NCBI GenBank assembly: GCA_013350335.1
Contig: CM023540.1
Coordinates: 27,879,175-27,943,174, forward strand
DNA from: Chimonanthus salicifolius
Taxonomy: Eukaryota; Streptophyta; Magnoliopsida; Laurales; Calycanthaceae
Length of the DNA: 64,000 bases
Direction: 5' to 3'
Made by a program: the position numbers and the translations under genes. Positions within the stretch are counted from its first letter, which is position 1, and each line of letters starts with the position of its first letter. Positions 1 through 11,900 of the stretch are shown here, piece by piece. The notes under the pieces were generated by a model. That model ran no database searches. It saw nothing but the letters and a program-made list of their open reading frames with translations, and was not told the DNA's origin.

Positions 1-2046
1 CAAAAGTGTTTTGGGAACCTGCCCTAGAAAGGATTTAAAAAAAGCTGAATGCTTGGAACAAATCTTACCTCTCAATTGGGGGTAGATTGACTCTAATTAA
101 ATCATGTCTGGTGAATCTTCCCACGTACTATCTTTCCTTTTTGAAATTCCTGAAGGGGTGGCAAAAGGATAGAGAAAATTCAAAGAGATTTTTTGTGAGA
201 AGGGATGGGAAACATAAGGAAAATCCATTTAGTGAAATGGGAAGAGGCTAGAGACACAAAGGAAAAGGGAGGAGTGGGGATTTTCAGTATCAGAGATAGG
301 AATCATGCCCTACTAAGTAAATGGTTGTGGAGATTCAGTTCAAAGAAAGAGGCTCTTTGGAAGAAGATTTTAATAGCGAGGTATGGCGTGGAAGAGCCTG
401 GGGAATGGAGATCAGGTAGTAGAGCTGCTAGGGATAGTTCGTCAGTGGTGAAAGCTCCAATGAAAATTGGAAGCGGGGAGGGAAGGATTGGGGAAATGTT
501 TCAGAGGGGGATTAGGTTGCAGGTTGGCAATGGGTTGAGGGTATTGTTCTGGAAAGCTATCTGGTTGGGGGAGCATCCATTAATGGTAGTATTTCCTAGA
601 CTTTTTAGGGTGACTCTTAATCATGAAGCTCTAATCAGTGACTATTACAGAGAAGAGAAGTCAATGATTCACCTCAATGGTTAATTTCATTTTGGAGGAC
701 CCTGCGGGACTTTGAGGAAGTCACTTACCAAGCTTTACTAGGAATCCTAAGTGATACCAGATTGTGGATCGAGGATGAAGATAAGTGGATATGGTTTGTG
801 GAATCGTCAGGGTCTTTCTCAGTAACATTAATCTTGAGATCTTCATATGCAGTAACTCTATTATCACTTCCTATTTGCAATATGGCTTGGAACAACAAGA
901 TACCCCTTAGAATCCAATTCTTTGTGTGGTCGGCTTTGAAAAAGAGAATCCTTATGAGACTCAACCTTAGGAGAAGAGGCTACGTCTGTTTGTATATTAT
1001 GCGGAATCGAAGAGGAGTCAGTGGACCATTTGTTATGTAAGTGCCGCTTCACCGGGGTTGTGTGGTATTTGTTTTTGGGATTGTTTGGTTGTTCATGGGT
1101 TTTAGGTAGTGGAGTGGAGGAGTTATTGGTGGCATGGATGGGGGGTCCTTTTATTTGTAGACAAAGAGTGGCTTGGAATATGGTTCCTTTTGCAGTGTTT
1201 TGGACAATTTAGAAAGAGCGCAATGGGAGGATCTTTGAGGGTAAGAGAGGGAGTCCTAGAGATGTGTTTGAGAGGGCAAAGTGGCAAGTGATTGGTTGGT
1301 TGTCTGTATGTAAGGAGTTTCGGGGATCAACTCCAGAGGATTTTTATTTGTCTGGGGATGGATATATGAAACGGGTTGGTAGAATTGACAAGCGCTTGGT
1401 CAAGTGGGTTGCGCCTCCCCTTGGATCTTGTAAATTCAATGTGGATGGCGTAGCTAGGGGCAAACCTGGCCCGCAGGAATTGGTGGAGTGCTTCATGATG
1501 ATAGGGGTAGAATGTTGGCAGCTTTTTCCGAATCAGTTGGGTCAATGGAATCAAATGAGGCTGAACTATGAGCAATTAGGAGAGCAATTCAGGTCTGGTC
1601 TAGATTTAGGAGGGGTAATCTCATCATCAAAAGTGACTCAACTAATGCCATCTCTTGGGCTAGTAATAGGAAATTTCCCCCATGGAAGTTGGTTTGTGTG
1701 GCAAGAGACATTTGGAGATTGTGCAGAATGAGTGGCATCACTTTCACTCATACACCTCGATCAGCAAACTGTATTGTTGACTTCTGGGCAAAAGCTGGTG
1801 TTCACTTACAATTGCCGACTTTGGATTTTTTTCCTCTGGCCAGATTTGGAAGCTAGGGGGTTTGGACACCTTTTGTATTTGGTTTGGGGTGATTTCGGGT
1901 GTATCTTGTATTTTTTTCTTGTTTTCTCTTATTTTTGTTTCTCGTTTTCTTTTGATTATGAGTATATTTCTCCTATACTCAGGTCCTTCTTTTGTAGTAC
2001 TATATTATTTTATGGAATCTAAGTCGTTAATGTTTCCAAAAAAAAA
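1..2046 (+). mobile_element. L1-type LINE, 3' part, degenerate
   Basis: The plus strand carries the end of a LINE ORF2 in several broken frames. Around 10-170 is the C-terminal reverse-transcriptase block ([12 protein letters not shown] then [20 protein letters not shown]). A zf-RVT-like region follows from 205 to about 1060 ([48 protein letters not shown]). An RNase H region follows at about 1400-1800 (SCKFNVDGVARGKPGP; ITFTHTPRSANCIVDFWAKAG). The copy ends in an A-run at 2037-2046. Stops and frameshifts make it inactive, and its 5' part lies outside the window. It sits upstream of the first visible SGR6 exon, in the same orientation, presumably inside an intron of that gene. Confidence 0.85.
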
Positions 2047-2929
2047 TGGGTATCGACCTCATATAGTTGCATGTGTTGCATATAAACATGACAATAATCA
2101 GGTAAGTCGGGTCTCCTTATTTATAAATGGGTTTGGATTGGGTCTACACATTTATAAATGGGTTTAGGTCGAGTTGGGTCATCTATTAAACTGGTCGGAT
2201 TGGGTCAAGTCATCTATCAAAATGTGTCGGTTCGGTTTTGATCGAATAATAGGGTCAGGTCAGATTTTGCTAGGTCTACCTCCTGGTCTTTTCTAGTACT
2301 CAAAATTTCTTTCTTGTTAGTATCCTCTACAACTGCTTGCCATTCACTATCCACATATGCATGAGTGGAATTTTAGTGGTCTATTAGTGAGTCCCTAGAA
2401 TTGCTATCATCGCCAATCTCTATCCATATTTGGTCGAGTCCTTAGAATTGCTTTCTTGTTTTTAGGGTTGCTCTATTACTTTCTCCAAAAGTTTCATAGT
2501 ATGTTTCTAAATTTAATTGCTGATAGTTGGTGTAGCTTGTACTTGTCCTTTATTCTCATAGGAAAGCAACCAAAGTGCATTTTTGTCTTTCTTTATGCAT
2601 ACTATTTGTACTCAAGATATTGTTAAATACTCCAGCTATCCAACCCATTCAAATTTCTTCCAACAAGACCATATTTACATAGGAATATTTTCTGGTAGTA
2701 AATTAGTAGCGTTTCTTCCTCCTATCTTAGCTAAGGCTATCTTTATGATTTTCTTAGATATTTTGTTATCCATCTCTTCATTTTCTTCTACTATATGAAC
2801 AACTTCACTCACATATTTCATATCTGATTAGTACCTAAATTAGATAACATCTTCATATAATAGTTGTCATTGTAGTTATTTTTGTCTTGTGTTTCATTTT
2901 TAATTCTGGAAACTAATTTACTATTGCAG
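2047..2929. other. SGR6 intron remainder, no gene seen
   Basis: No conserved coding block is visible. At 2100-2270 there are iterated GGGTT/GGGTC motifs (ATGGGTTTGGATTGGGTC and similar), as found in subterminal parts of plant hAT-type MITEs, but I could not define ends. The rest is AT-rich intron ending in the acceptor TTGCAG at 2924-2929. Confidence 0.5.
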
Positions 2930-5900
2930 GTTCCTCCAATATGTCAAATTTTGATGAAATCCTTGAATCAAAACCAAAGATTTCAAAGGGAAGCCGCAGC
3001 GGCAGCATTATCAGAGTTTGTCCGTTATAGGTACCTTTTTTTCCCTCAAATGTTGAGATGCTACCATTGGCTTTTTCCACATGTGAAGCAGCCATTATAT
3101 GGTAATCATTGTGGAGAATAGTTCTTTCCATTAACCTTGGGAGTTTAGTATGAATGTGATGAATGGTCCTTAGTGCACCTCTCCAACAACCCACACACAC
3201 ACACACACACAAGTTTTTGGTTCCACCCTTCTCTAAAGGGGATGTCAATACTGCAACACAGTTATGGAGAAGTTAAAGGAGGCGTAAGCCTAATTGCTGA
3301 CTCAAAACATAATATGGCCCATGGGTGCTCCCACTGTTACGAGTCCATGCAAAGGGACAAAATTGCCCATGATCCACATTAACCTTGATGCAGGGATAAG
3401 TTCGTAACTATGAAAAATCGATCACCAACTGATAAAGGTGTTGAAATTCCGCACACTTCCGTAAACCTCCAAATGGGTCCTCATGGCTTTGTTCTTGGAA
3501 CATTATCCCATACTAGCGCTCCAAAAGGCTTTGTGCTAGGAGGGATGCATTCCTCTTAAATACCATTCCACACTTTCCACATTAGGTGATGTGGGACTTT
3601 TAGTGCCCCATACTGGCGCTTTTCTCTCTCCCACACCGCCCCCAAACACAGGGGTATCATCGGGATCCTTGTGGAATCCATTCTCTTTCATCTACATATA
3701 TGTGTGGCAATTAGAGAGTCTTGTCTTAGTTTTGGTTCCTTTGTAATAAAAATTGGAGAAAGAGAGAGAGGTTGTTGGACTCTGTGTCTTCTTGTGTGGG
3801 CTTTCTATAATCCATCAATGTTGATTGGCCCAACACATCTTCATCTTGTGGATTCTAACATTGATACAAGTCAGATCTACATTATTTATATTGTATAATT
3901 TTATGCTGATTGATTTTCTTCTTGGGAGATTACATGTATGTGAATTGTGCTGTCATTCTTGGCATTGAAACAATTATTTGTTGGAAGTTTATTGTGAATA
4001 AACAAGGTGACCTCACATAAAATGTCATCATTCACCTTTTGCTAACTAATATTACCTTATCAAATACACTGTATGTACAAGTCATACTTTGCTATCCATT
4101 CTCTTGGTAAATTCTCTACATCAACTAAATGGCATATGTTCCAGCCTCCACAAGTTTGATTGTAGCAGAAATGGGGCTAAAAGATGAGTATTCCAATACC
4201 CTAAGTATAAGAATTATTGCTTGGATTTGCTTTCCAATTTGTTTCTAGTTTGTGTGGGTTGAAATGCCTTTAATGCTTATAGATGTACTCTGATCTAGAC
4301 TTCATCCACTCACACTTTAAATCTTTTCTTTGCTTTCCTCTGATATCTACAGTGATGGGGTTGGTTCCTTATTGGAGCAGATGGTTGAAGCAATGTGTTT
4401 GCATGTTGTTGATGAGTCACCTACCGTGAGATGCCTTTGTCTAAGAGGACTAGTGCAGGTGGTATTTTTTTTTTTCATCACATATTCATGTTTGAAAGTT
4501 CTCCTCATTAAGAATAAACATCAAGAGTAACTTATTTTTCTTCAGTTGGATAACATATGCTTTTCAGTGTTATAGCCTGTTTACAGCATTTTGCATTCTT
4601 CAAAGTTTTATTTTTAGAAATTAGTTACTTTATTCATTAGTTACAGCTTTATGTTTGAGGAGTAAGTACAAAGTAAAATTAGATGGAATAGCTGTGGTCC
4701 CAAATGTGTTGTTGTGTGGTGTACCATTTAAAGAAGTTTGACACAATTAATCTGCAAATAAGTCAATGAAAAATGAAGTCTAAAATCATGTTAGGATTCT
4801 TGATGTAGAAAGCATTTGATAATGTTCCTTTTCAAAGTTAAATTTTAAGATTTTTTTTTTTTTTATCTTTCAAAAAAAAAAATTTAAGAAAATACAATCA
4901 AACTGCCATATTTTTTTTATGTGCAATGTAAATCTTGATATGTTAGACATTTAATATTTCAGTAGATCAAGATAATAAGATGCATTGTTAAAATGTGGGA
5001 ATGAATCAAGTAGTGTTTAAAAAAAATGTGGGAATGAATCCACATGGCAATTGTTTTACATAGTTCAAACACATTAGGATATAAACCTGGGAAAATGTTG
5101 CAGCAATATAGTCTGGGAACATTTGCTTTCATTTTCAATGTTGATGAGAACCAGTTTAAAGATCCTATTAGTAGATGAAGTGTTTGAATTTTTCATTAGA
5201 ATAAATAAAGCTAAACAAGAGGACTGGATTAGTAAATGAGCCATGGGCCTCTGGGTGGCCCCCATTCTCATTCCCAAATGCATTTATGCACTGGGATCCC
5301 CAAACTTGCAGTTTATGTGGAGTAAACTTATTTTCAGTTTGATGTTTTTAATGTTCTCTCAAAAATAATGTGAACAATAAAAATAGGAGAAGAAATGGAT
5401 TGAATTATATGTGATGATCTACAAGGCTGCAATTCATGTGTATCTTCTTATTTTTAAGATATACGAGTAACAAAAAAAAGACTGTCATATTCTAAAAGGA
5501 TACACAAGATATTGAAATATGGTACACCATGCTACCTTATCACAGTAAATCTCAGGCCTCATATTTCATCATGATGGTGATCATCAAAGTCGTTGTTTCA
5601 TACAGTACTTGTGCCATCTGAAAAATGTAGCTGAAATTTCTTTCCCATCTTTTATGTATGCCTGTGTCATTATCATTGTCAATATCTTTTATATATACAA
5701 GTCTATGTCCCTGTACGATATGCAAAGTTTAATAATTTTCATTTCGGCAAGTATGAAAGTGCACATTTTGAATGGTTCTCATTGCACTTGAAACACTGGA
5801 GAAAATTTGGACTTGCCCTTTTTTCTTTGAAGTTCGTAGTTGATGTACCTACTTTTCTTCTTTTAATGAAATTGTTGTCACCACCTTTGTTTTCATAAAA

Positions 5901-8900
5901 AAAAAAAAAAAGACAACACACTGCATTATTCAAATCAAGAATCAATTCCCTGCTCCATATTACTGCTGGCCTGTTCACTGACTACCTACAATATGCGGGA
6001 GATACATTGTCTTTTTTCTGAACAGCTGTTCAAAACTTCTACTGGAATAGTAGACAATGTTGCTTATTTTGTTTCTTGGGTGAAGCTGTATATTCTCTCT
6101 TTGTACCCAGGTTGGGTTTTTTTTTTTAATAATTTTTTGGTCTCATGAATCTTACATCTGACCAATGTTCTGAAAATTGAAATTGAGTTGTAAGTGGTTG
6201 TGGGCATCAAACCTTATCAGGTCATAAATCATATCAGAAATTGTTTGATTTTTATAGTTTTCTCAAAAAGGAAAATATCTGAAAATTTTAAAATTTAAAA
6301 CAATATTTCACATTTGATTCATTTTATATACAAACCTTGAATATAAATGGCAACTTAAATGATGATAATGTCATGTAAAACTTGATTGTCACATTTGTTC
6401 AAGATTAGTAGATGGAACTCGTGTATATGAACATATAATTACATGTGAGTGTGTATAACTCATAAGACTAATGTTTTGAAAATTGATGTGGATGACTCAT
6501 AAAGGAGGAATATCTTTCAAGGAAAAAAAAACAAAAAGGAGAAATAAACTTTTAGTAGAAAACACATAAATTGAAAAAATACTAAAAATTGGCAGGTTAT
6601 TAGAAATTGGGATTCAAGCATCAGATTCAATTTGAGTCCAAGATTTGGCTGGGACTGAGTCCGGGAATTGTTCTGATCCTTTGGTCTTAGTTGGCGATTT
6701 GGACCAAAGGGAGAGGGAGATTTAGGAGTTTGCTCACTCCTTGGGATATGGCTTGGATCTGGAAGGGGATTGTTAGGATGTAGTAGTAATGGGTCCATTT
6801 ATAAAGGAATCAAGAAGGGGGAAGAGAGTTTAAAAGACCTTACAAAAAAGGATTTGTCTACAGAAAATGCAATTAATTTGGCCAAGTTAAACCATTTGTT
6901 AAAAAATGAACACGTAGAGGTAGTACTTGAATGGCTTGTTAAAGGCTTTGAATCTAAAAATGATGAGGGCATCCAGCCTATCCAGCCCAATGATCCACAG
7001 TCAAACTCTTCTTTTGTGAGACTTGATCTAGCAGAGCAGATTGCCATGGCTTACATGGAGCATTTTGATCGATGACACCATAATTGGACTCCGTCGAATA
7101 GATCCAATAATCTTGTTAGTCGAAGCCCAATTATGCAGAATGAGCCAAGCCAGCCTGTTAAGGCCCAATCCAAGCTTAAATATGCCAAAGCCCAGTCTTC
7201 CAAGCCCAAATTCGTCCAAGCCTTATCCATTAATGTCATAGGACACTTGGAAGCCCTAGAGAGAGTTCTCCCATGCAAGTGGTGTGTGAAAGAGAGAGGA
7301 AAAGAGGTGGACAAATTACATGAAGGAAGGGCGGTGGACGAATTTTCTAATTAGGAAAGGGGGTGGGCGAAAATTCCATGTGGATTCCTCCACATGGCCA
7401 CTTGCACTCCCGCTTGCTTTCTTCACCTACTTAGTGTTTTTATCTTTTAATCTTAGCCTTTTATTATTTTTAGATGATATGTGTAGGATTGGGATTGAAT
7501 GATCTAAATAAGACTACATTCTATCCTTGGTAGTTGTTTATTTTTAGAATTTCTTGGAGAGAAATTCCCTCCCTTGGTGTGGTCAACCAAGGCAAGGGTG
7601 TTCTTGTCTTTTGGTTGTTTTCCCCCTATAAATGCCCATGTACCCCATTTGAATTTAACAACATTGAATAAGAATTGAAGTTATTTTCTGGAGAGACGAT
7701 TTCTCTTGTGATTCTGTAGAGTTGTTTGAAGATTGGTAGACTCTAATTTTCGCCATTAGCAAGTACCAGTTTAATTTCTGAGTTCAATTAGTTTCATGGT
7801 TTCATAGATTAGGTGTGTGCTTTATTCGAAATCATCAGTCTTCTCTTATTAATTTGCTTCCGCTATTCTCAATCTCAATTCAATTAGAAGGGGCCTAATC
7901 TTATGAAATTCATAGACTAATTCGAATTCTTGGGAAACTTGTGCAATCAGTTAGGACATTGTTTGAGCAATTCCTCGTCAAGACAAAATCCTTTTACGAA
8001 CTGTAATCGGCTGCGTTGGGTCTTTCACATAGCATACTCTGAAACTGGTGAACTTACACTAATTCGACCCTATGCCTACATCAAAAAAGAAAAAGAAAAA
8101 AGGAGGAAAGAGTAGGAATTAGTTCTTGGGCTACGTGCTTTCTGGGGGATTAGAATCAAGGTGTATGTTTTAGGGGTTACCCTTTATGGGTGGGGCTGTA
8201 TAGCCTTTTTTTCCTTATGTATGCTTTTTTTTATTTTACTTAATAATTTTTGTTAATATTCACAAGAAAAAAAAAAGCATCAGATTCAATTTGTACAAAA
8301 TAGTATAAAATTTGGAAGATTCAAATTGTAAATTGTAAATTGTAAAATGTTGAAAATCATGCATCTGATTATCTTTCTTGCAGTATTGATTAACGATATG
8401 ACTTTTATTGAAAATCATTGCAGATCCCATCCCACAATATGCTAAAATATGCAACTCAGGTTCTTGGGGTTATAGTGGCTTTACTTGAGGATCCTGAAGA
8501 ATCAGTTCAATTAACTGCAGTTCAATGCTTGCTGATTGTGAGTTTCTTCCTGGTTATAAATATTTAAAATATTTTTCTTTGCAAGTTAAATTGGAACTCA
8601 AGCAAGTCTACCCAGACATTATTTCATCATGTACCAGTTTATATTAACATGAAATTGTGCTATAGGTTCTTGAGTCATCACCTAAAGATGCTGTGAATCC
8701 TCTTCTACTAAATCTTTGTCTACGGCTAAGGAATCTCCAAGTGAGTCCATTATTTATTTTGGGAAGACTGGGCTTTTGACTGTGTTGGAGGGCATAATTT
8801 GTACTTCTGCACTCTGCTCTTTGTACTTTGCTCTTTTCTTTCTGGCTATCTTGGGGTTTATGTCTCTTGGACCCTTTGATGAGATCCTTTGTAAATTCTT

Positions 8901-11900
8901 TTATCATTAATATATTTTCTATTTATTACTGCTCAAAAAAAAAAAAAAGACTGATTGTTGTTTAAATCAGGCTTTACCTCAGTTTTTATCTATATGCTGT
9001 TTAAATATGTACTTTGTTGTTAAATAAATATTTATATAATTTTTCATCCAAGTACGATAGCATTTGTTAAAGCAGAACTCTAATAACGTTAACTGTTATT
9101 GTGGAGCTGTATGGCAGCCATCTTAGTAGCCTCCTTGCTACGTTTCTACTGAGCTATAGTACATTCTATCTTCTCCTACTCTTGTTTTATTATTTGGTTG
9201 AGGTGGTGAAATGGGCATATTTTGTCTCAACATTCTTTCATATTTTTTTCTTATGTGTATTCAGCTCTAGACACTCCCTTCTACTTATGCTAGATTGCAT
9301 TTATTACTGGGTATTGATTAATTATATCACTATACCAATGTATTAAGTAGCGATTGTCTCTGTATTGTTATTTTTTTTTTTGCACAGTAAACAAAAATTC
9401 CATTGAAGAAATAAAGATGTACATAAAGGAGAACATAGAAGAACATAAAAAAGACTTGGGTTCATTAAGGAGAAGAAATACAAAGTCACCTGCCCCACAA
9501 TATCCTGTATAAACAAAACCAGGGATCATAATACTGAAGTAGAGTAACCCATCCCCAAAGCTATATTCCTATAAATCACATATGGTAAACACCCTGGCTT
9601 GTTGACTTCACTCCTTATTTTGCAAAAAAATCTACAACTCCATTGGCCGAATCTACTGACTTTAGTGAACGAGATGTCTCGCCCCTTAAAAAATGCCTTG
9701 ATTTCCCTAATCACTGTTACCAACTTCCACGGTGGTTTTTTTCTCTCCGGATACCCATTTGATTGAATTTGCCAAGTCACTTTCGATAACCAGTTTACCT
9801 AGCCCCTAAGGTGTTCCAAATAGTCAAGGCTTTCCTAGTGCTCACCAATTCTGTCTCGTTCGACTCTTTTATGTCAATTGCTTCTAGGAAGACCACTAAA
9901 GGTTCCCTTGAATGATCTTGCAGGACACCTCCAATTCCTGTCGGGCCCGGTTTTGTAACGACCCGTCCCGCTAGCATGATATTGTCCGCTCTGGGCCTCA
10001 CACACGGCCTGCACGACTTTCAATTGGCGAGTCAACTCACAGTTGCTCCCAAAAGGCCTCATGCTAGAAGGAGGAATGCTACCACTTACATATGAGGGAA
10101 TTTCCAATGCAACTAGCAATGTAGGACTTTTTCCTCCATAGGCACGCTCCACACTATAAACCTCCTCTAGGGCGGGGTATTACAATTTACCCCCCTTAAA
10201 GTCAGAGTCGTCCTCGGCTCTACACACACAACAACCAAGCCCACACCCTCAGGCAAAGAGTTGAACCATTCTCTTATACCATTTGTAACGACCCATCCCG
10301 CTAACATGATATTGTTCGCTCTATGCCTCACACACGACCTGTACGGCTTTCAATTGGTGAGTCAAGCCACAATTACTCACAAAAGGCCTCATGCTAGAAG
10401 GAGGAAGGCTACCACTTATATATGTGGGAATTTCCAATGCAACTAGCAATGTTGGACTTTTTCTCCATAAACACACTCTATACTATAGACTCCCTCAAGG
10501 GCGGGATATTACAGGTTTTCCCCTTGCTGTCCCATCGGCATTGAATTTAAAGCACCCTCGTTGTGGTGGCGACTAGATGGCTGATTTCTTGGTATTTTTA
10601 GGGACTTCCTTCATAGAACCCTCTCATGACTGATAGAAGTCCATTACCTTGGTTCCTATGAAGTTTTTCCCTATTGAGAGCCAAGTGCACAGTCTCCATT
10701 TGGCTTTCTGGAATAATTCCTCAATCACCAGCTCCTTAGATTGAAAATTCTGGCATTCCTCTCCTTCTAAATGGTCTATAACAATGTTGTCAAACTCGAA
10801 TCGAAAATTGTATAATCGTAAGAGTCATAACATTTTTTTCTAAAATTATTATTTATAATATAATTACATATAAAATGACATAGAGTAAAGGCCTCAACAG
10901 CTTTTTCGTGGGCCGATCTTTTTAATGAAGAGGTGTTGGTGTCAGGTAGTTCCTTTCGGCGCAGGTTGTGGAAGGTGACTATGTTCACCATTGTGTGGTC
11001 TATTTGGTTGGCTCGCAACAATAGCGTGTTTCAAGGTAAGGTTCACTTGGCTTTGTCTCTTCTGGATTTAATTAAGTTTCGGGCAGCTTGGTGTTGGTCG
11101 GGCCAACTCTGCGTCAGGATGTTTCTATTTCAAATATATGCAGAGATTGAGCTTCTGTCGACTCCTATACTCATGATCTGGGGGCTTCTCATCAAGTTTG
11201 TTGGAGGAGTCCTTCCGATGGGCTTCTCAAACTGAATTTTGATGGTAGTTGCATGCATGATCTTGGTCTTGCTGGTTATGGAGGGATTATTCGTACCGAT
11301 TCTAGGTCTTCTGTGTTTTCTTATGCTGGGCCCATTCCTCATGGGTCAGTTATCGAGGCAGAATTAGTGGCTTTATGGCGTGGTATTTTAGAGTTGGAGG
11401 AGAAAGGGATCCATGTGTGTTTCATTGAAGGTGATTCACAAGTTATAGTGAGTTGGGCTTTGGGTTCTATTTGCCCCTGGAGATTTTTGGACAAAATCGA
11501 AAGAATTCGGTATATTATTGATTCCTTTGATTTTAAGATCGTTTGGATTCATCGTTCAGCTAATTCGGCTGCAGATGAGTTGGCTCGTCAGGGGTTATGT
11601 TTAGATTCCAAAGTTGTTTCTCATTTTTTATAATGTGTTTTCGGGAGGCCTCTCTCGGTCTTTCTTTCTGTTTCTGTAATTCTTTTCGGAATTAATGAAG
11701 TTATCTTGCAAAAAAAAATTTGATACTATATAGATTTTTCAAAAATGTTCAATTTACTGTAGCAAACATATATTTTTGTAGCATAATTTCAAACAATTTT
11801 TATTATATAATTAGACACAAATTAAAATACTGGGTGCATGCAATATTAAATTATGAAAATTAACAATATTTGGTTACATAGAGTTACAAGAAGAGGGAAA

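Larger units (their letters stand above)
9954..10513 (-). mobile_element. complete TRIM retrotransposon
   Basis: A 560-bp element with two direct LTRs (9954-10184 and 10284-10513, both TGTAA...TTACA on plus) around a 99-bp interior. It is flanked by the 5-bp target duplication GGTTT (9949-9953 and 10514-10518). On the minus strand the first LTR is followed by AA and TGGTATAAGAG, matching the initiator-Met tRNA primer site TGGTATCAGAG in 10 of 11 bases. A polypurine tract AAGGGGGGTAAAT precedes the second LTR. There is no coding capacity, as expected for a TRIM. Removing it plus one GGTTT rejoins the host LINE RNase H frame at GKP-GPTG. The LTRs look roughly 85-90% alike by eye, so the insertion is not recent. 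Confidence 0.92.
9371..10788 (-). mobile_element. L1-type LINE 3' end (RNase H), interrupted by a TRIM
   Basis: The minus strand shows the zf-RVT/RNase H linker ([15 protein letters not shown]) and the RNase H start [18 protein letters not shown] at about 10514-10570. The frame resumes after the TRIM as [20 protein letters not shown] and [20 protein letters not shown] (9795-9950). After that come [16 protein letters not shown] and a 3' end marked by the T-run at 9370-9381 (poly(A) on the minus strand). A further piece of the same LINE ([10 protein letters not shown] on the minus strand) appears at about 12647-12730, beyond an inserted family B element. Inactive fragment. Confidence 0.8.

Noticed and set aside
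205..684. LINE frame as a host gene
   Set aside because: The residues are LINE reverse-transcriptase C-terminal region, with frame breaks on both sides.
2583..2798. Hydrophobic 71-residue frame before the first SGR6 exon
   Set aside because: No recognisable family, AT-rich intron context and no splice-compatible continuity with the SGR6 frame.
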